Translations under genes and position numbers: made by a program
The notes under the pieces: generated by a model
Database searches by the model: none
What the model was told of the DNA's origin: nothing
Seen by the model: the letters and a program-made list of their open reading frames with translations, nothing else
Shown here: positions 50,537 to 62,200 of the stretch, piece after piece
Layout of the letters: each line of letters begins with the position of its first letter
Numbering within the stretch: position 1 is the stretch's first letter
Assembly: GCF_000090795.2 (NCBI RefSeq)
Contig: NW_003546243.1
Coordinates: 973,712 to 1,037,711, forward strand
From: Amphimedon queenslandica
Taxonomy: Eukaryota > Porifera > Demospongiae > Haplosclerida > Niphatidae
Length of the DNA stretch: 64,000 bases
Direction: 5' to 3'

Positions 50537-53500
50537 CTACAAATGGTACAAGAAAGAGATAAAGAGACACGTGAATAGCGTATGAGTCCTATTACCTTCA
50601 ACTCTACACACTTCAACTTGGGAGTCCCAGCTCATTAAACGCGATATCCATATCCTTTGCTTATTGGACAGTCTATCACCAGGTCCCTTAACCTCAACAA
50701 ACTATCGTAAAAAATATCATAAAAACAAGAGCATGTACATGTGTACATGCACCAAGCTCTCGATTAATTATTATACTGATAAATGAAGGGAAGGTATTTA
50801 CAATCAGTGGCTTAAAATCTCCACACACAGCAACTTAGACGGTTTTGTTATACAGGATATAGCATGATGATAGTATAGCACTAACAAGACGTTGTTGCAA
50901 TGACAAGTATTTCTTGCAGTTGTAAATACTATAGTATGCAGTAATAGTTGGGTGTGTCAGAATTTACACTAGCCATACTCAATAGTAAAAGTAGCCACTT
51001 TGTCTCCCACCCCATTACCTTACTGGTCCCCTTTGATGGGTCCCACAATATTAAATCAGGGACTCCCCCTCGATTCCTATAATAGTCCCGAGAGAAAACC
51101 TCACAAACACGATATAAGACATCGCTCCCAAGACACTTTATAAGATCCTAGCAAAGGTTTCATTAAGAGGGTGTGGTTATTGATGATATTATACCACTAT
51201 GTCTTCTGATCCGTTAGGAAAAGCCTCCCAATTAATGCCCACTGCATTCTCTCCCAAGTGGTCATTCCAACAAGAAGATGCATCCTTTGTTATATCCTAT
51301 GAATAAAACAAAATATCATAACAATTAAACACACAACCTGTAGTAGCTTCCCATACAAAGCATGAAATTTTAACTATAAAATTCGCATGTTTATAGTTTT
51401 AAAAATAATAACTTTGTGATACATTTTCTGATTAAAGTTCGTTTATTTTTAGCAACAAGAAACACAAAAAACAAAGAGAGGAATAAGACCTAAAAGAATC
51501 AAGTTATGGAATGTATAACAATCTCAGCTGACTCTCTTTCCCCCCCCCCCTACCCCAAGCACTTGTCAGTGGTGTAGGAGTTGTACCTAAAACAAGGCAC
51601 ACTTCAATCAATGAGTGTTTGATGATACTCAGAAAGGAGAGTGTAACAAAACACTAAAAGCAGTTGTAGCGGCATGTGACCAAGTCACCCACAGTGCCTT
51701 GCATTAGAGACTACATCAGTAACACACTGACTCACTAGGCAATAGGCAATAGGCCATAATGTCTGATGTGTCCTTTATTAGTAGTACTGGACTAGTAATA
51801 CTAGCACAAGCACACGTGAAGCATATTTTGAGACAACAATCAGGTTGACAGTGCAACTAACCAATACTGAAACTGACATTAAGTGATAAACCATGACATA
51901 ATGAACACGACTGCATTATATCACTCACAGCTTTACAAAATTGTATTGAAATTGCTTCTAAATGAAATCAAAACTAGGGCACCAATATGCATAATTTTGA
52001 ATGTGGAGCCATGCTTTAGAATAATTGGTTCTCTTGGTATATATTTTTAGACAAATAATATTTGAACACAAACTTTCTATGTAGCATACTATTAACACAC
52101 TGTAAGTGTATGCATTAGAAAATGTATAATAATGTGTGGGCGTATATTACCATAAATGGGTAAATTATTTGTGGCTGATGTTCTTGTGGGTAATACAACA
52201 GCCACTTAAGTATATTATCAAGAAAAATAATTACTACAACGAGATTTACTATCACTGGATGTTTGTCAAGCAAATTGCACACATGAACAGTGTAGCAGTG
52301 AGCATAAGTTCAGCTCAACATAGTGGAGCGTCATGATGATGCAGGAAAACAATTACGAGAAAAGCATTAGCTATACAAACAAGAAATAAAATTCATACAC
52401 ATGCAACATCAAATTAAACTGGATTAAAATATGCTGTATTCATGTACATGCGCATAAACTCAGCTCACATCAATGGCTGAACGTTTGATCCAGTCCAGTT
52501 TACTGTCAATTGCAGACTTACGTGACATATAAAAGTCCTCCCTACCAAAATCAAGAGGAGCAGTCTAAAAAATTAACAAAATAAAGCAATGCAAAACAAT
52601 TAAAAGAACACTCATAATTACACTACTAATTATATATTACGCATACTAATGTAAGAAATATTATAAAGCATACTTGATAGTGTCCTCTAAATACATCGGG
52701 TACTTCATTCGTATAAATAATATCCCAAAATAATAAGAGGAAGAGAGACGTGAATATTGCTCCTTCAAGATGAAGGGCTCTAGGCCAGCAGCCAGTACCA
52801 GTATAGTGATGTATTGCAAAACCCTCAACAGTACAGACAGAGGAGGAGGAGCAAGGGGTGTGGTCTTGTATTATGAATAAAGGGGTATTAGGTTGACATA
52901 TACCAGTCAATAAAACCTATAATAATAGAATGTTATAATAATAATAATAATAGGATTTATAGGGAAACAGTTAGCAATCAAGGGTTTTAGTTTACTACAT
53001 GATGATGAGCTCAGTATAGCAATGAATATAATCATATAAGATCATAGCCCAATGCTAATCATCAGTGCTTATAATCAAGAGTATATTATGATGAAAGACC
53101 ATGGGCTATAGTACAGGGTCTTCAGCCAAATTTCACCAAAAATTAGAAGGAGAGAAATCTCAATTTTTTTAATTTTTTCTGATGTATATATATGTTCTTA
53201 TGTTAAGTTTCAAGTTTGAGCTCATTCCGATCAAAATTGGATTTTTTATGAATTTTTAAAGTTACTCCAAAATCGGCCCAAAGTCCCTGTACTATAGTAC
53301 AGGGTCTTCAGCCAAATTTCGCCAAAAATGAAAAGGAGAGGATTTTCCATTTTTATAATTTTTTCTGATGTATATATATGTTCTTATGTTAAGTTTCAAG
53401 TTTGAGCTCATTCCAATGAAAATTGGATTTTTTTACAAATTTTTTAAGTTGCTCCAAAATCGAACCAAAGTCCTTGTACTATGTACAGGGTCTTTGACCA

Positions 53501-56500
53501 AATTTCACCAAAAATGAAAATGAGGCTCTTCATTTTTATTACATATTCCGATATACATGTTATTACGCAGTGCTTAAAGTTTGAGTTGACTCTGTCAAAA
53601 TTATATTTTTTAATGAATCTTAAAGTCTCTCCAAACTTGAAAAACCATGGACTGCAGAGGTTCTTGCCGGTATGAGGCATGCTATTTAACTTATTTTCCT
53701 AGTTTATGGAAGCTCTGTATTCATTCTAAGCCTATCTGTTAATCATTTCTTGGCAATATATAATTTTAAAAATATTATTACTATAGTCACCAGGAAATTG
53801 CTTGACCCACATAATATGAAAACAAGCCTTCACTATGTTAATGACACACACACATTGTAATGGAAGGACAAAAGTTAAAATACCAAGGAATTAAACTAGC
53901 CCACGCAATATAAGAGTGGGTGCAGTTGATACACAGACAGGGTTACACAGAAATACTGCCTATAGGCTCTTACCAAGAAAAGCTCAGCAGTGATTCATAT
54001 TGCATGCATAAAATGTTAGTGTGTGTGGTTGATGTACCTCTTTACATTCACTGATACTGAATGATGGAAGTGAGGGAAGGAGTGAAGCATTACTACCAGT
54101 TAGTCTGAGAGCTCTTTGATAAAGTGCATACTTGACACTCTCACTCACTGAAGAGTCTTTAAATGCCATCATAATGCACTGGAATGACTATAAAAGAAAA
54201 ACATTATGACAGAAGTGATTATAGTTTATGGTACGTTTAAGGTGACAAATATCATTTAAGCTCAGTAAAGCAGTGAAATATAATCATATTGATATAATCA
54301 TAGCCCAATGCTAATCATCACTGCATAAGAATAACTAATTTAAATAAAGATTCAATTATGAATTACTTTCGACTTTTCTTTAAGATGACTGTCCAAATTG
54401 AGAGCTAGTCGTTCCCACCAGTGTCCTCGTTTATAGTATCCAAAAACACCCTGAGACAGTAAGAGAACTAGCAGACGATTTGCTTCAATGTAATCTCTTA
54501 GTTTTTCCCAAGACTCAACACAGAGAGTGAGAACATAAATACACAAAGAGCCAGGGTTATATCTTAACCTCCATGCACGAGGGTAACAGACACAAGAGCA
54601 CTTGATGATAGAGTTTAGTATATGATCTCCTTCATCATCACTACCGGCTGTTAAATCTATAGGATCATCAAAAGTACTTCCACCTTTTCTCGTGTGTGTC
54701 TTTCTTCTTTTGGCAGAGGAGTGTCTTTTCTCTTTCCTGTCACTATAACACAACAAATCTTCAAGGCCATTCATTCTTGATTCTTCATTGTATGTAAGCA
54801 GTTCATCATGAGACCCTCTTTCCATTAATGCAGTGGATTCTAGTGTGTAAAAAAGAGCAGATAATGAGTAATGGTAATGGTAACTCTTACTTTCTGATGC
54901 AATTGACCTCGTGTTTGTGCAAGAGTGAGACTTTAATTCATCTAATAGGATGACACAGGTTTCTTCCATTATATCTCTAAGCATTGGAGGGGTTAGATGT
55001 TTCAAAGTGACAAGTGAAGATAATTTCTGTTGCAAGACATGAACAGAGTAAAACCTAACAAGAACATAATGATAGTTTCCCTTTTCAGTCTCTCTCTTTC
55101 TTGTCTCACTTCTCAAAATCCTCACAAGACGAAAATAAAGGTTCGACGACATTGATGTCATACTTAGGGTAGACTATCTGACCAGTGCTCACTTGCAACA
55201 TGTGATAACTAGACAAAAAATGTAAATAATAATAAAAGTCTGGAACATGATGTACATGTACCGTATAGTGGGAAATTTTGGAGGGAATTAAATTTGTCGA
55301 ATTTGGCGTTTTGATAGCCATTCGCCAAAATTAAATCCGCCATTTTGAGCCATTATACGCATGCTCAATGCACGTGGCCACCAATTCGCCAAATTAAAAT
55401 CCGCCAATCACCAAAATTTAGCAATTCGCCAAATTTTAGTCCCTCCAAAATTTTCCACTATATGGTAGTATAGTTACAAAAATGGTTTGTTAGTGAATTT
55501 ACTACTTTTTACAGTGAGAATTCACACAAGAACATTAACCATGCCCACATTTGCTATTTCATTACTAAGCTAGGGCAGTCACTGGTGAGTGTAGAGGTGT
55601 TGCTAAGGTAGCTCATAGGCTGTTGCTTAGATGCACTATCATACAGTAACCATTTACGGTCCAATGAATATAATGCACAAAAAATATATCAAGACAAAAC
55701 AAATCCATCGCAAGAGCTGTATTATATATGCTTAAGGCTACACAAAAATATCTTTGAAAATTACTAAAAATACATATCTTTCATATTAAGGACAATGGAT
55801 ACTAATTGACTGGTGCATTAATGGGGCAAAAAAGATTTACCCACGGTCCCAAAGCAAGAAACAAAGTGCAAACAAAGAAAGCACTAGATTGTGCGATAAA
55901 CAAACCATGCGAGTTTAGTCCAGGGACCATACCTAAGTGAGGGAAAATTTATCAGAGGTTGTAGACAGGTTGTAGCAAGAAGAGAAAGAGTGGGAAAGAG
56001 TGGGTGCTCAGTACAGCAGTATAAATCACAATGCATCATAACCCAGTGCTGAACATCATTGCACTCTCTTTAAGGTATGTACACATTACATTGCATAAAA
56101 GTATACAACTTTGAGTAGAGAGAGAGAGAGAGAGAAGTAGGTGATGGTCTTACACAAGACTTTGAGGCAGTGTTTCGTCATCATGAATGTCACCACTTGT
56201 AATGAGTGAGAATAGAAGAGATATCTGTGAGAAAACATTAAAACACGCCTCGGACACACAAACACAACTCCCCAATAAAAGCTTAGCCCTAGAAAGAACA
56301 ATAGCCATATAAGGTATGAGTGAAATTCAAGCCAGCCTTACTTCTTCTTTAAAGCAAGCAATGGCGATAGATGAGGGAGGAGGGGCTTTTGTTTGGCGCA
56401 ATAATCAAGCACAGAGGATATGAACTGATTCTTTGGGAGGTTGTTAAAAGAGGACGGCAAATGGAGCTGCTCTTTTAAAAGCTTTAACTGGTCCACTTTT

Positions 56501-57118
56501 AATAGACACAAGATCTCATTAGGATCATTCAGAGAAGAGTCTAAATATAATATTATTATTATTATTATTACTATTAGTATTACCATCATCAAGTAATTTC
56601 TTCTTAACAAGTTCTTTGAGGAATGGATTGAGGTCATTTGATATCTCGGGATAAGATAATTTATCAACTCTTAACCACCTGTGCTTGCGTAAATACAGCC
56701 TAACCAATAGCTGCTGTGAATGGACTATAACATAAAGATAGAACAATACATTAACATTGTTTTCACAAAAATAATAATTAATTTTTAAATAATTAATTAC
56801 TTAGGCAAAAGCCACACCCATAAAATGGCTGCCACATCGTTATTATAAAATCATACCATTAGCTTCTTTAAAGCTAGTCAAAACGGCTGATTTGTCTTCA
56901 TTAGATGTAATATAATGACCATCAACACTAGAGGTCACGTGAGACACAGAGGCCATAAAGTTGGTGAGGTAATAGTGAGGATCTCTTGAAAAAGACTCGC
57001 ACACTCCATCATCACCTTCTCCTTCAGTATTAGAAGTGGAAAGGGAGCATGAGGAGGAAGAAGAAGAGCTAGAGTGCCTCTCTCTTTTCAAAGAATAACG
57101 TTCCCGCGTGAAAAACAT
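50537..57118 (-). CDS. FAN1: FAN1 Fanconi-associated nuclease, UBZ-less N-terminus
   Basis: FAN1 is a structure-specific 5' flap nuclease in interstrand crosslink repair. From the ATG at 57118 about twelve exons match FAN1 in order: DPHYYLTNFMASVSHV, VRLYLRKHRWLRVDKLSYPE, the SAP-like LLKEQLHLPSSFNNL (56450), LLFSLITSGDIHDDE, a TPR-like region with KRGHWWERLALNLDSHLKEK (54380), YALYQRALRLTG, the HLEGAIFTSLFLLLFWDIIY block (52730), and the VRR-NUC domain with catalytic Asp in RNRGGVPDLILW (51060) and Glu/Lys in VEVKGPGDRLSNKQ (50690). The human protein has ~370 further N-terminal residues including a ubiquitin-binding UBZ finger; none are seen. A basic stretch (KRHSSAKRRKTHTRKGG) and DDPIDLTAGSDDEGD lie in the middle. 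The frame after VEVCRVEG reads to a stop at 50537, or splices at 50596. Confidence 0.9.
53095..53665. repeat. Tandem ~187-bp palindromic repeat array in FAN1 intron
   Basis: Three units with CTAT(A)G centres near 53105, 53292 and 53479 (period 187) and a decayed fourth. The central core CCCTGTACTATAGTACAGGG is at 53285-53304. Unit text (GATGTATATATATGTTCTTA, CAAGTTTGAGCTCATTCC) is nearly identical between the first two copies, which implies recent tandem duplication. Confidence 0.9.
54625..54670 (-). other. SUMO-interaction-like motif in FAN1
   Basis: This codes for DDPIDLTAGSDDEGD, a hydrophobic IDLT core flanked on both sides by acidic residues, as in canonical SIMs. It is preceded by a Lys/Arg-rich nuclear-signal-like stretch. 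Function is inferred from pattern alone. Confidence 0.5.
55261..55465. mobile_element. 205-bp MITE with CCGTATAGTGG ends
   Basis: The left end CCGTATAGTGGGAAATTTTG and the reverse complement of the right end CCATATAGTGGAAAATTTTG match over more than 30 bp. TA flanks both ends. The interior is made of repeated AATTCGCCAAA / AAATCCGCCA words. It lies in a FAN1 intron, with no coding capacity. The first six or seven bases and TA flanks are shared with the element at 16286. Confidence 0.82.
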
Positions 57119-57540
57119 GCTGTACTAACTACGCATGCGCAGTGAAAGCTGCTGCCAAATTCTGCGATTTTGTCATTGCGCATGCGTGAGGATAATTCAT
57201 TTTTAAGAAAATAATTTTGTTTGCTGATGACAGCTACAATAACATGTAAATAATGTATCAGCAAAATCTCTGCAATAGTGCACATGAATTGCAACATCAC
57301 AGCCAAGACAAAATATCAATTATCACAAGCCAATTGAACTTTTACAACTATAGATACTCTATCCATTATGTTACATCAAAAATTAATCATAAAATGTCTA
57401 CATCATCATTAAAACCAATGCAATACATAAACTACAAAAATATTCAGCACCAAAAGGTAGAAAAAGTATTAATACTACTGTAATGATATGTAGGGGTTTG
57501 TTCTGCAGGGATCAGGAAAGTCCATTTATTAGGCTGCTGT
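57119..57540. promoter_or_regulatory. FAN1 upstream region with two NRF1-type sites
   Basis: ACGCATGCGCAG at 57131 and TTGCGCATGCGTGA at 57176-57189 lie within 75 bp upstream of the FAN1 ATG and resemble NRF1 sites. Their closeness to the ATG supports 57118 as the real start and a short 5' leader. The rest, up to the NUPR1 stop, is AT-rich with no visible gene. Confidence 0.55.
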
Positions 57541-57762
57541 TCAGATGCTTGAGAGTCTGAGTCTTTTCTCTTTCTTCTTTTTCTCAGAGTTCTGAAGTTT
57601 AGTTACTACTTTACGAACATGTCCAGATGGAGAGTATCTTTGGGTCTCTAGTTTGTAGCCTTTGTGCTTTGAATGACCAGTATTCTTGTTGTCAGGGAAC
57701 ATTTTGTCAAAACCACTGCCAAAGTTGAAGTAGTCATATTCATCAAAATAAATGTGATCCAT
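57541..57762 (-). CDS. NUPR1: NUPR1 (p8) stress-response chromatin protein
   Basis: A 73-residue single-exon frame from the ATG at 57762. The C-terminal half, YSPSGHVRKVVTKLQNSEKK, matches the defining NUPR1 block (PSPGGHERKLVTKLQNSERKK in mammals) and is followed by a Lys/Arg-rich end, the bipartite nuclear signal. The N-terminus is acidic and Tyr/Phe-rich (DEYDYFNFGSGFD), like the DESDLYSLAHSY region of NUPR1. Members are small, intrinsically disordered, HMG-like proteins that bind DNA and cofactors during stress. Length is near the human 82 residues. It is divergent from RPL15 across about 340 bp between start codons. Confidence 0.85.
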   Translation of the reverse strand: MDHIYFDEYDYFNFGSGFDKMFPDNKNTGHSKHKGYKLETQRYSPSGHVRKVVTKLQNSEKKKKEKRLRLSSI

Positions 57763-57924
57763 GACAGAAAGTAACTCTTTTGAAAGCTATGAGAGAGAGA
57801 TCAGGAGCAAGGAAAACAGGTGAGAGTCAGCGAGAGGCAAATGAGAGGAAGGTGAGAAACAGCTAGATTGTTTACAACTGTTAATGAAAATAATGAGGTC
57901 TTAATGATATTCATGTTTGTCTAC

Positions 57925-57935
57925 TGCGCATGCGC
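57925..57935. promoter_or_regulatory. NRF1-type site in NUPR1/RPL15 promoter
   Basis: TGCGCATGCGC, 50-70 bp before the probable RPL15 leader exon. A TCACGTG E-box follows at about 57957. The pyrimidine-rich CTTGCCTTTCAGTCTCTC at about 57941 could contain a 5'-TOP start. A leader exon ends at 57996 (CTGAG|GTAAGA). Confidence 0.55.
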
Positions 57936-58102
57936 TTAGCCTTGCCTTTCAGTCTCTCACGTGTAGCGTCCATTTTTGCTGGAAGAACATTCTGAGGTAA
58001 GACAATAAATCCACTGAAATCCATGTTATTAAATGTCTTTTTAAAGCAAAATATCCCTACACTTTTCATTATAATGTATATTTTTAATATGCAGGTGTTG
58101 CA

Positions 58103-59039
58103 ATGGGTGCCTACAAGTATGTGCAGGAGTTATGGAGGAAGAAGCAATCAGATCTCTTGAGATTTTTACTTCGTGTCCGTTGTTGGCAGTACAGGCAATT
58201 GAATGTCTTACATAGAGCACCTCGTCCTACACGTCCTGATAAAGCTAGGAGGCTAGGTTATAAGGCAAAACAAGGTTTTGTAATTTATCGTATTCGTGTA
58301 CGAAGAGGAGGGAGAAAGCGTAAGGCACGCAAAGGAGCTACGTATGGCAAACCGACCAATCAGGGTGTCAATGAATTGAAGTTTCAACGTAGTTTACAAT
58401 CGGTTGCTGAGGTATGTTTGGGTGGGGCTTTACTTGACCACACCCTTTTAATTTAAGTGTGTTCTTTAATTGCATATATATATATATATATGTACTCTAT
58501 CTTTTAATTTATCTTATCGTAAGCATGTAAATGAGTAACTGGATTATTGATAGTGTACAAAATGTGCATATTGTTATATGATTTCCTTGTTATAGTTATG
58601 TACATGTATTATTCACATTGCTTAGGAGAGAGTTGGCAGACACTGTGGAGGTCTCAGGGTACTGAACTCTTATTGGGTAGGTCAGGACTCTACGTTCAAG
58701 TTTTATGAAGTCATACTAGTTGATCCTGCTCATAAAGTTATTCGCCAAGATCCAAGGTAAGATAGATTTAGTATTACTATTAGGACTTATTTTTTCTATT
58801 TTTGTTCACTGCTAATATTTTTAATATTTTGTCTACTAGAATAATTTGATTTCTTGATATTTAGAACCAACTGGATCTGTCGCCCTGTGCACAAGCACAG
58901 AGAAATGAGAGGACTTACTTCATGCGGAAGGAAGAATAGAGGATTGGGCAAAGGTCATCTTCGTACTAAAGTACAGGGCGGGTCAAGAAGAGCTAACTGG
59001 AAGAGGCGTAATACCCTATCTCTACGTCGCTATCGTTAA
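58103..59039 (+). CDS. RPL15: 60S ribosomal protein L15 (eL15)
   Basis: This is a cytosolic large-subunit protein. Three coding exons: [20 protein letters not shown] from 58103 with a frame to about 58411, then [20 protein letters not shown] near 58625-58756, then [20 protein letters not shown] from about 58864 to the stop at 59039 (LSLRRYR). The product is 204 residues or very nearly so, the usual eL15 length, and no key region is missing. A noncoding leader exon ending at 57996 precedes it. High Lys/Arg content and strong conservation make the call certain. Confidence 0.98.
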
Positions 59040-59215
59040 TACAGACTACAGTGTTATTGTCCTAAAATTTTCCAAAAATTAATGATTATAAATAATAATG
59101 ATGGTCAATAATTAATTTGACTTTTAGGCGGAGTAAATAGCATAAAATTCATAATTAACAATTGGGAGTGCCAGTAGGGGTGTAGCTATTAGCTTAAAGT
59201 TGGAAAGTAGAGAAG

Positions 59216-60520
59216 ATGAATGGAGAAGACGATCCTTTTACTCAGGAAGGTGAGTACTAGGGACTGTTGGCTGTTTTAGTATGGTTTTTAATGTTGTGGG
59301 TTAACTTATTAGCTGTAAAATAAGATGCAGTTAAGTCTTTGAAGTAGATTAATATTCCAGTATTTTAATGCTGCAATGATATTGTAGATTTAAGAAAAAT
59401 ACTCCACGAGGAGTCCTGTAACAGTGAGAGTGAGGGCTGGCAGTTTGTAAAAAGTACAGAGGAAGCAGAAATATGGAGAAAGTGGGATGAAAACTCACCT
59501 GTACAGCTCATAAAAGTGAACATGTAACTGTTCGTTGATTTATAATTGTTTGAATCACACAGGGATTTTTGAGGTTTCCAGGAATTCCACCTGATGATGG
59601 TAAGTTTGACTAACTTGTCGACTTGCTCTAAGCTTCCATATTTTCTCTCTCCAGTTATTGAGCTGATTGCTAATCTTAAAGTTAGAATGAGGTGGGAGAA
59701 ACGATTTCCTGTAATCGAAGAGGTGGATGTTCTGCCCCATTACAAAATTGTGTATTGGTGAGTGGTCTTGAGCTAATAATGCAATTATTGTTCTTGCTAC
59801 TGATTCCCAATTACCAATGTGATTATTGTCATTAACTACTCAGAATTTTAGTTATTTAATTAGTCTGACCAAGACTACTCTTTGTCTGATCAACTTAGTG
59901 TCTCATATAGTTAATGCTGTCACACATAGTACTACCTATACAGCTTTAACTTTAATTCTACCATAGGCATGTAAAAATGCCGTTTGGAGTTGCTGACAGG
60001 GACCTCTTGCAGTATATAAGTCACAGAAAGGATCAAGAGAGGAATTTACATTACGTTTTGTATAAGAATGCTGTTGATAAACGGAGACCTGAAGTCCCTG
60101 GAGTTGTTAGGTAAGTTATACTATAACATGATGTAACACTTGTTTGTCAAGCAGTTTGACTATATGTGTTCAGCCAGTAACATTGATATAATAGTTTGCC
60201 AAATTTATGATAAACATAATGTGTCACTAGAATTGGCATTACGAATAAGCTGTATGAACCACAAGCTGCATATGTATTATTTTATTTTTTATTTTTTATG
60301 CATTAGAGCAAAGACTATTCTTTCTGGCGTACTTATTCGTCCAGAAGAGAATGATCCAAATTCAACACGACTGACTATTTTACTTCAGAATGATCCAATG
60401 GGTTGGATACCAAAGAGCATCGTCAATTTTATGTCAGCCAGAGCACCTCTGGAATGGCAAGAGTCTTTGGCGCAGTTTTATCGTGATGTTTATGTCAAGG
60501 AAAAAGAATTGTCTAATTAA
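59216..60520 (+). CDS. START-domain lipid-transfer protein, tandem copy 1
   Basis: 219 residues in six exons from the ATG at 59216 (MNGEDDPFTQEDLRKILHEE). Almost the whole protein is one START domain, about the size of phosphatidylcholine transfer protein (214 residues). Landmarks: GWQFVKSTEEAEIWRKW, FPGIPPDDVIELIANLKVRM, YWHVKMPFGVADRDLLQYIS, VLIRPEENDPNSTRLTILLQ and NDPMGWIPKSIVNFMSARAP. START folds carry one lipid (phospholipid, sterol or ceramide) in a hydrophobic tunnel. PCTP/STARD10-like is the nearest group by length and by the RDxxxY and DPxGxIPK motifs, but ligand cannot be told. No signal peptide or membrane segment. First of three tandem copies. Confidence 0.88.
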
Positions 60521-60682
60521 AATCTTTTAAATGTGTTGACTCTTAGATTTATATACTGTGATAAATTCTTGCTGTTATTATTATATTTTTTGCAATATTA
60601 ATTAAAATACCGCAGTGGTAGGTGTGGGCGTAAATCTACTTGAATTTTTTAGTTCACAACAGCTTTTAGAAAAGCATCTACG

Positions 60683-61732
60683 ATGGCAGAACAAGCAGAA
60701 AACCCTTTTTCACCTGCAGGTAATATGCTAAGAATACCCTTGACTGCTTAGTCCGGCCTATTATGATGATGTTTATGAGTCAGGGCTGCTGTAGTGCAGC
60801 CGAGCCCTGCTGCTCGATCATGTTTATGAGTCAGGGCTGCTGTAGCTGTAGTGCAGCCGAGCTCTGCTGCTTGATCATTGTTAATTGAATACACCTCTTC
60901 TATCATAGATCTGGAAAAACTTTTGAAGGAAGAATCATCCAACAGTGAAGCTGAAGGATGGCATTTTGTAAAACGAACAGAATTCTTGGAAATATGGAAA
61001 AAAGATGATCCAGGAACACCAATCAAACTTATGAAAGTATATTAATATTTTCTTCCAGTTAATTTTTAAATCAATCATTTTATTTTAACAGTCATTTGTC
61101 CAGTTTCCAGGCATATCACCTGATGATTGTAAGTTAAAATTAAAAATTATGCTACTAGTTATGCTTCTAATTTAGTGATTGAAATGGTATTCAATTTTGA
61201 AATTCGCCGAAGATGGGACAAGAACTTTTCCACAATCGAAATTGTTGAAGAAAAAGCAGACTACAAACTAGTATACTGGTAAATTTAAAGGAATACTTTT
61301 AGCACCTTTACATGGTTTCTATATTACTACTTGCAGGGTGTATAAAATGCCTATAGGAGTGTCTGATAGAGATATAGTTCAATACATGAAGAAAGGAAAA
61401 GATGAAGATAAAAACCTCCAGTATGTAATATACAAGGATGCTATTGATGACAGAAAACCAGAAGTACCTAAAGTTGTGAGGTATATATAAATTATTACAT
61501 TGATGTGTTTGACGATACAATACATAGGGCAAAGACCATTCTCTCTGGTCTCATCGTACGCCCAATGGAAGATGACCCTAAATCTACTAAAGTGTCGTTC
61601 TTCGCACAAGTTGATCCAATGGGACTTTTACCAAAGTCATTAACGAATCTGTTTGCAGGTAGTGCACCAACAGACTTCCACGAGGCTGTGACAAAGTTTT
61701 ATCGTGAAGAGTATTCAAAAGAGAAGGCCTAA
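60683..61732 (+). CDS. START-domain lipid-transfer protein, tandem copy 2
   Basis: The ATG at 60683 (MAEQAENPFSPADLEKLLKE) lies 163 bp after copy 1. Exon layout and length match copy 1, with GWHFVKRTEFLEIWKKDDPG, FPGISPDDLIEMVFNFEIRR, YWVYKMPIGVSDRDIVQYMK, AKTILSGLIVRPMEDDPKST and QVDPMGLLPKSLTNLFAGSA. Intron 1 contains a short direct duplication at about 60772-60870 (TGTTTATGAGTCAGGGCTGC twice). This is the copy most similar to copy 1, so the pair probably arose last. Cytosolic lipid carrier by family. Confidence 0.88.
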
Positions 61733-62200
61733 AGAAAAGTATAGCTGCATCAGTGGGAATGTTTTGACTCAGTTTTAGATAGCTTTAGTTACAAACCATA
61801 ACATTAATTCATAATGATGTAGATCTAAAATTCATTTCATTTCTATTTGCTATTTTGCTGCTATGAATATTAAAAGTTATGATAGTTATCATTCAAGCCG
61901 CGCCCCTTACTTACCTAAGCGGAAAATGTGGGCAAGGACTTCATAATTCGAAGAACTTTTGATCAGAACATTTAGATTCCATTTTTTCCATGTTCTTACC
62001 AAGATATCCCACCATAGCTTAGGTCATAGATATTCAAGTATAAAGGTAGAAGATTTATTTGACTAAATATTTATGGTGAGTTCAAATTCCTATCTGTCAT
62101 GCTTGTAAATCTCCTATCAGTTCTAAAGTCCTGTTATTTTAATTATAGCTCCAGTAGCTATAAACAGGCGTATTGCAAAAGGAATAGTCTACAAAGAAAA
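61733..62200. other. Spacer with probable leader exon of START copy 3
   Basis: A short stretch ending TTTATG|GTGAGT near 62072 and an acceptor TTTTAATTATAG near 62149 suggest a noncoding first exon and a 5'-UTR intron for the third START gene. Nothing else is visible. Confidence 0.5.
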
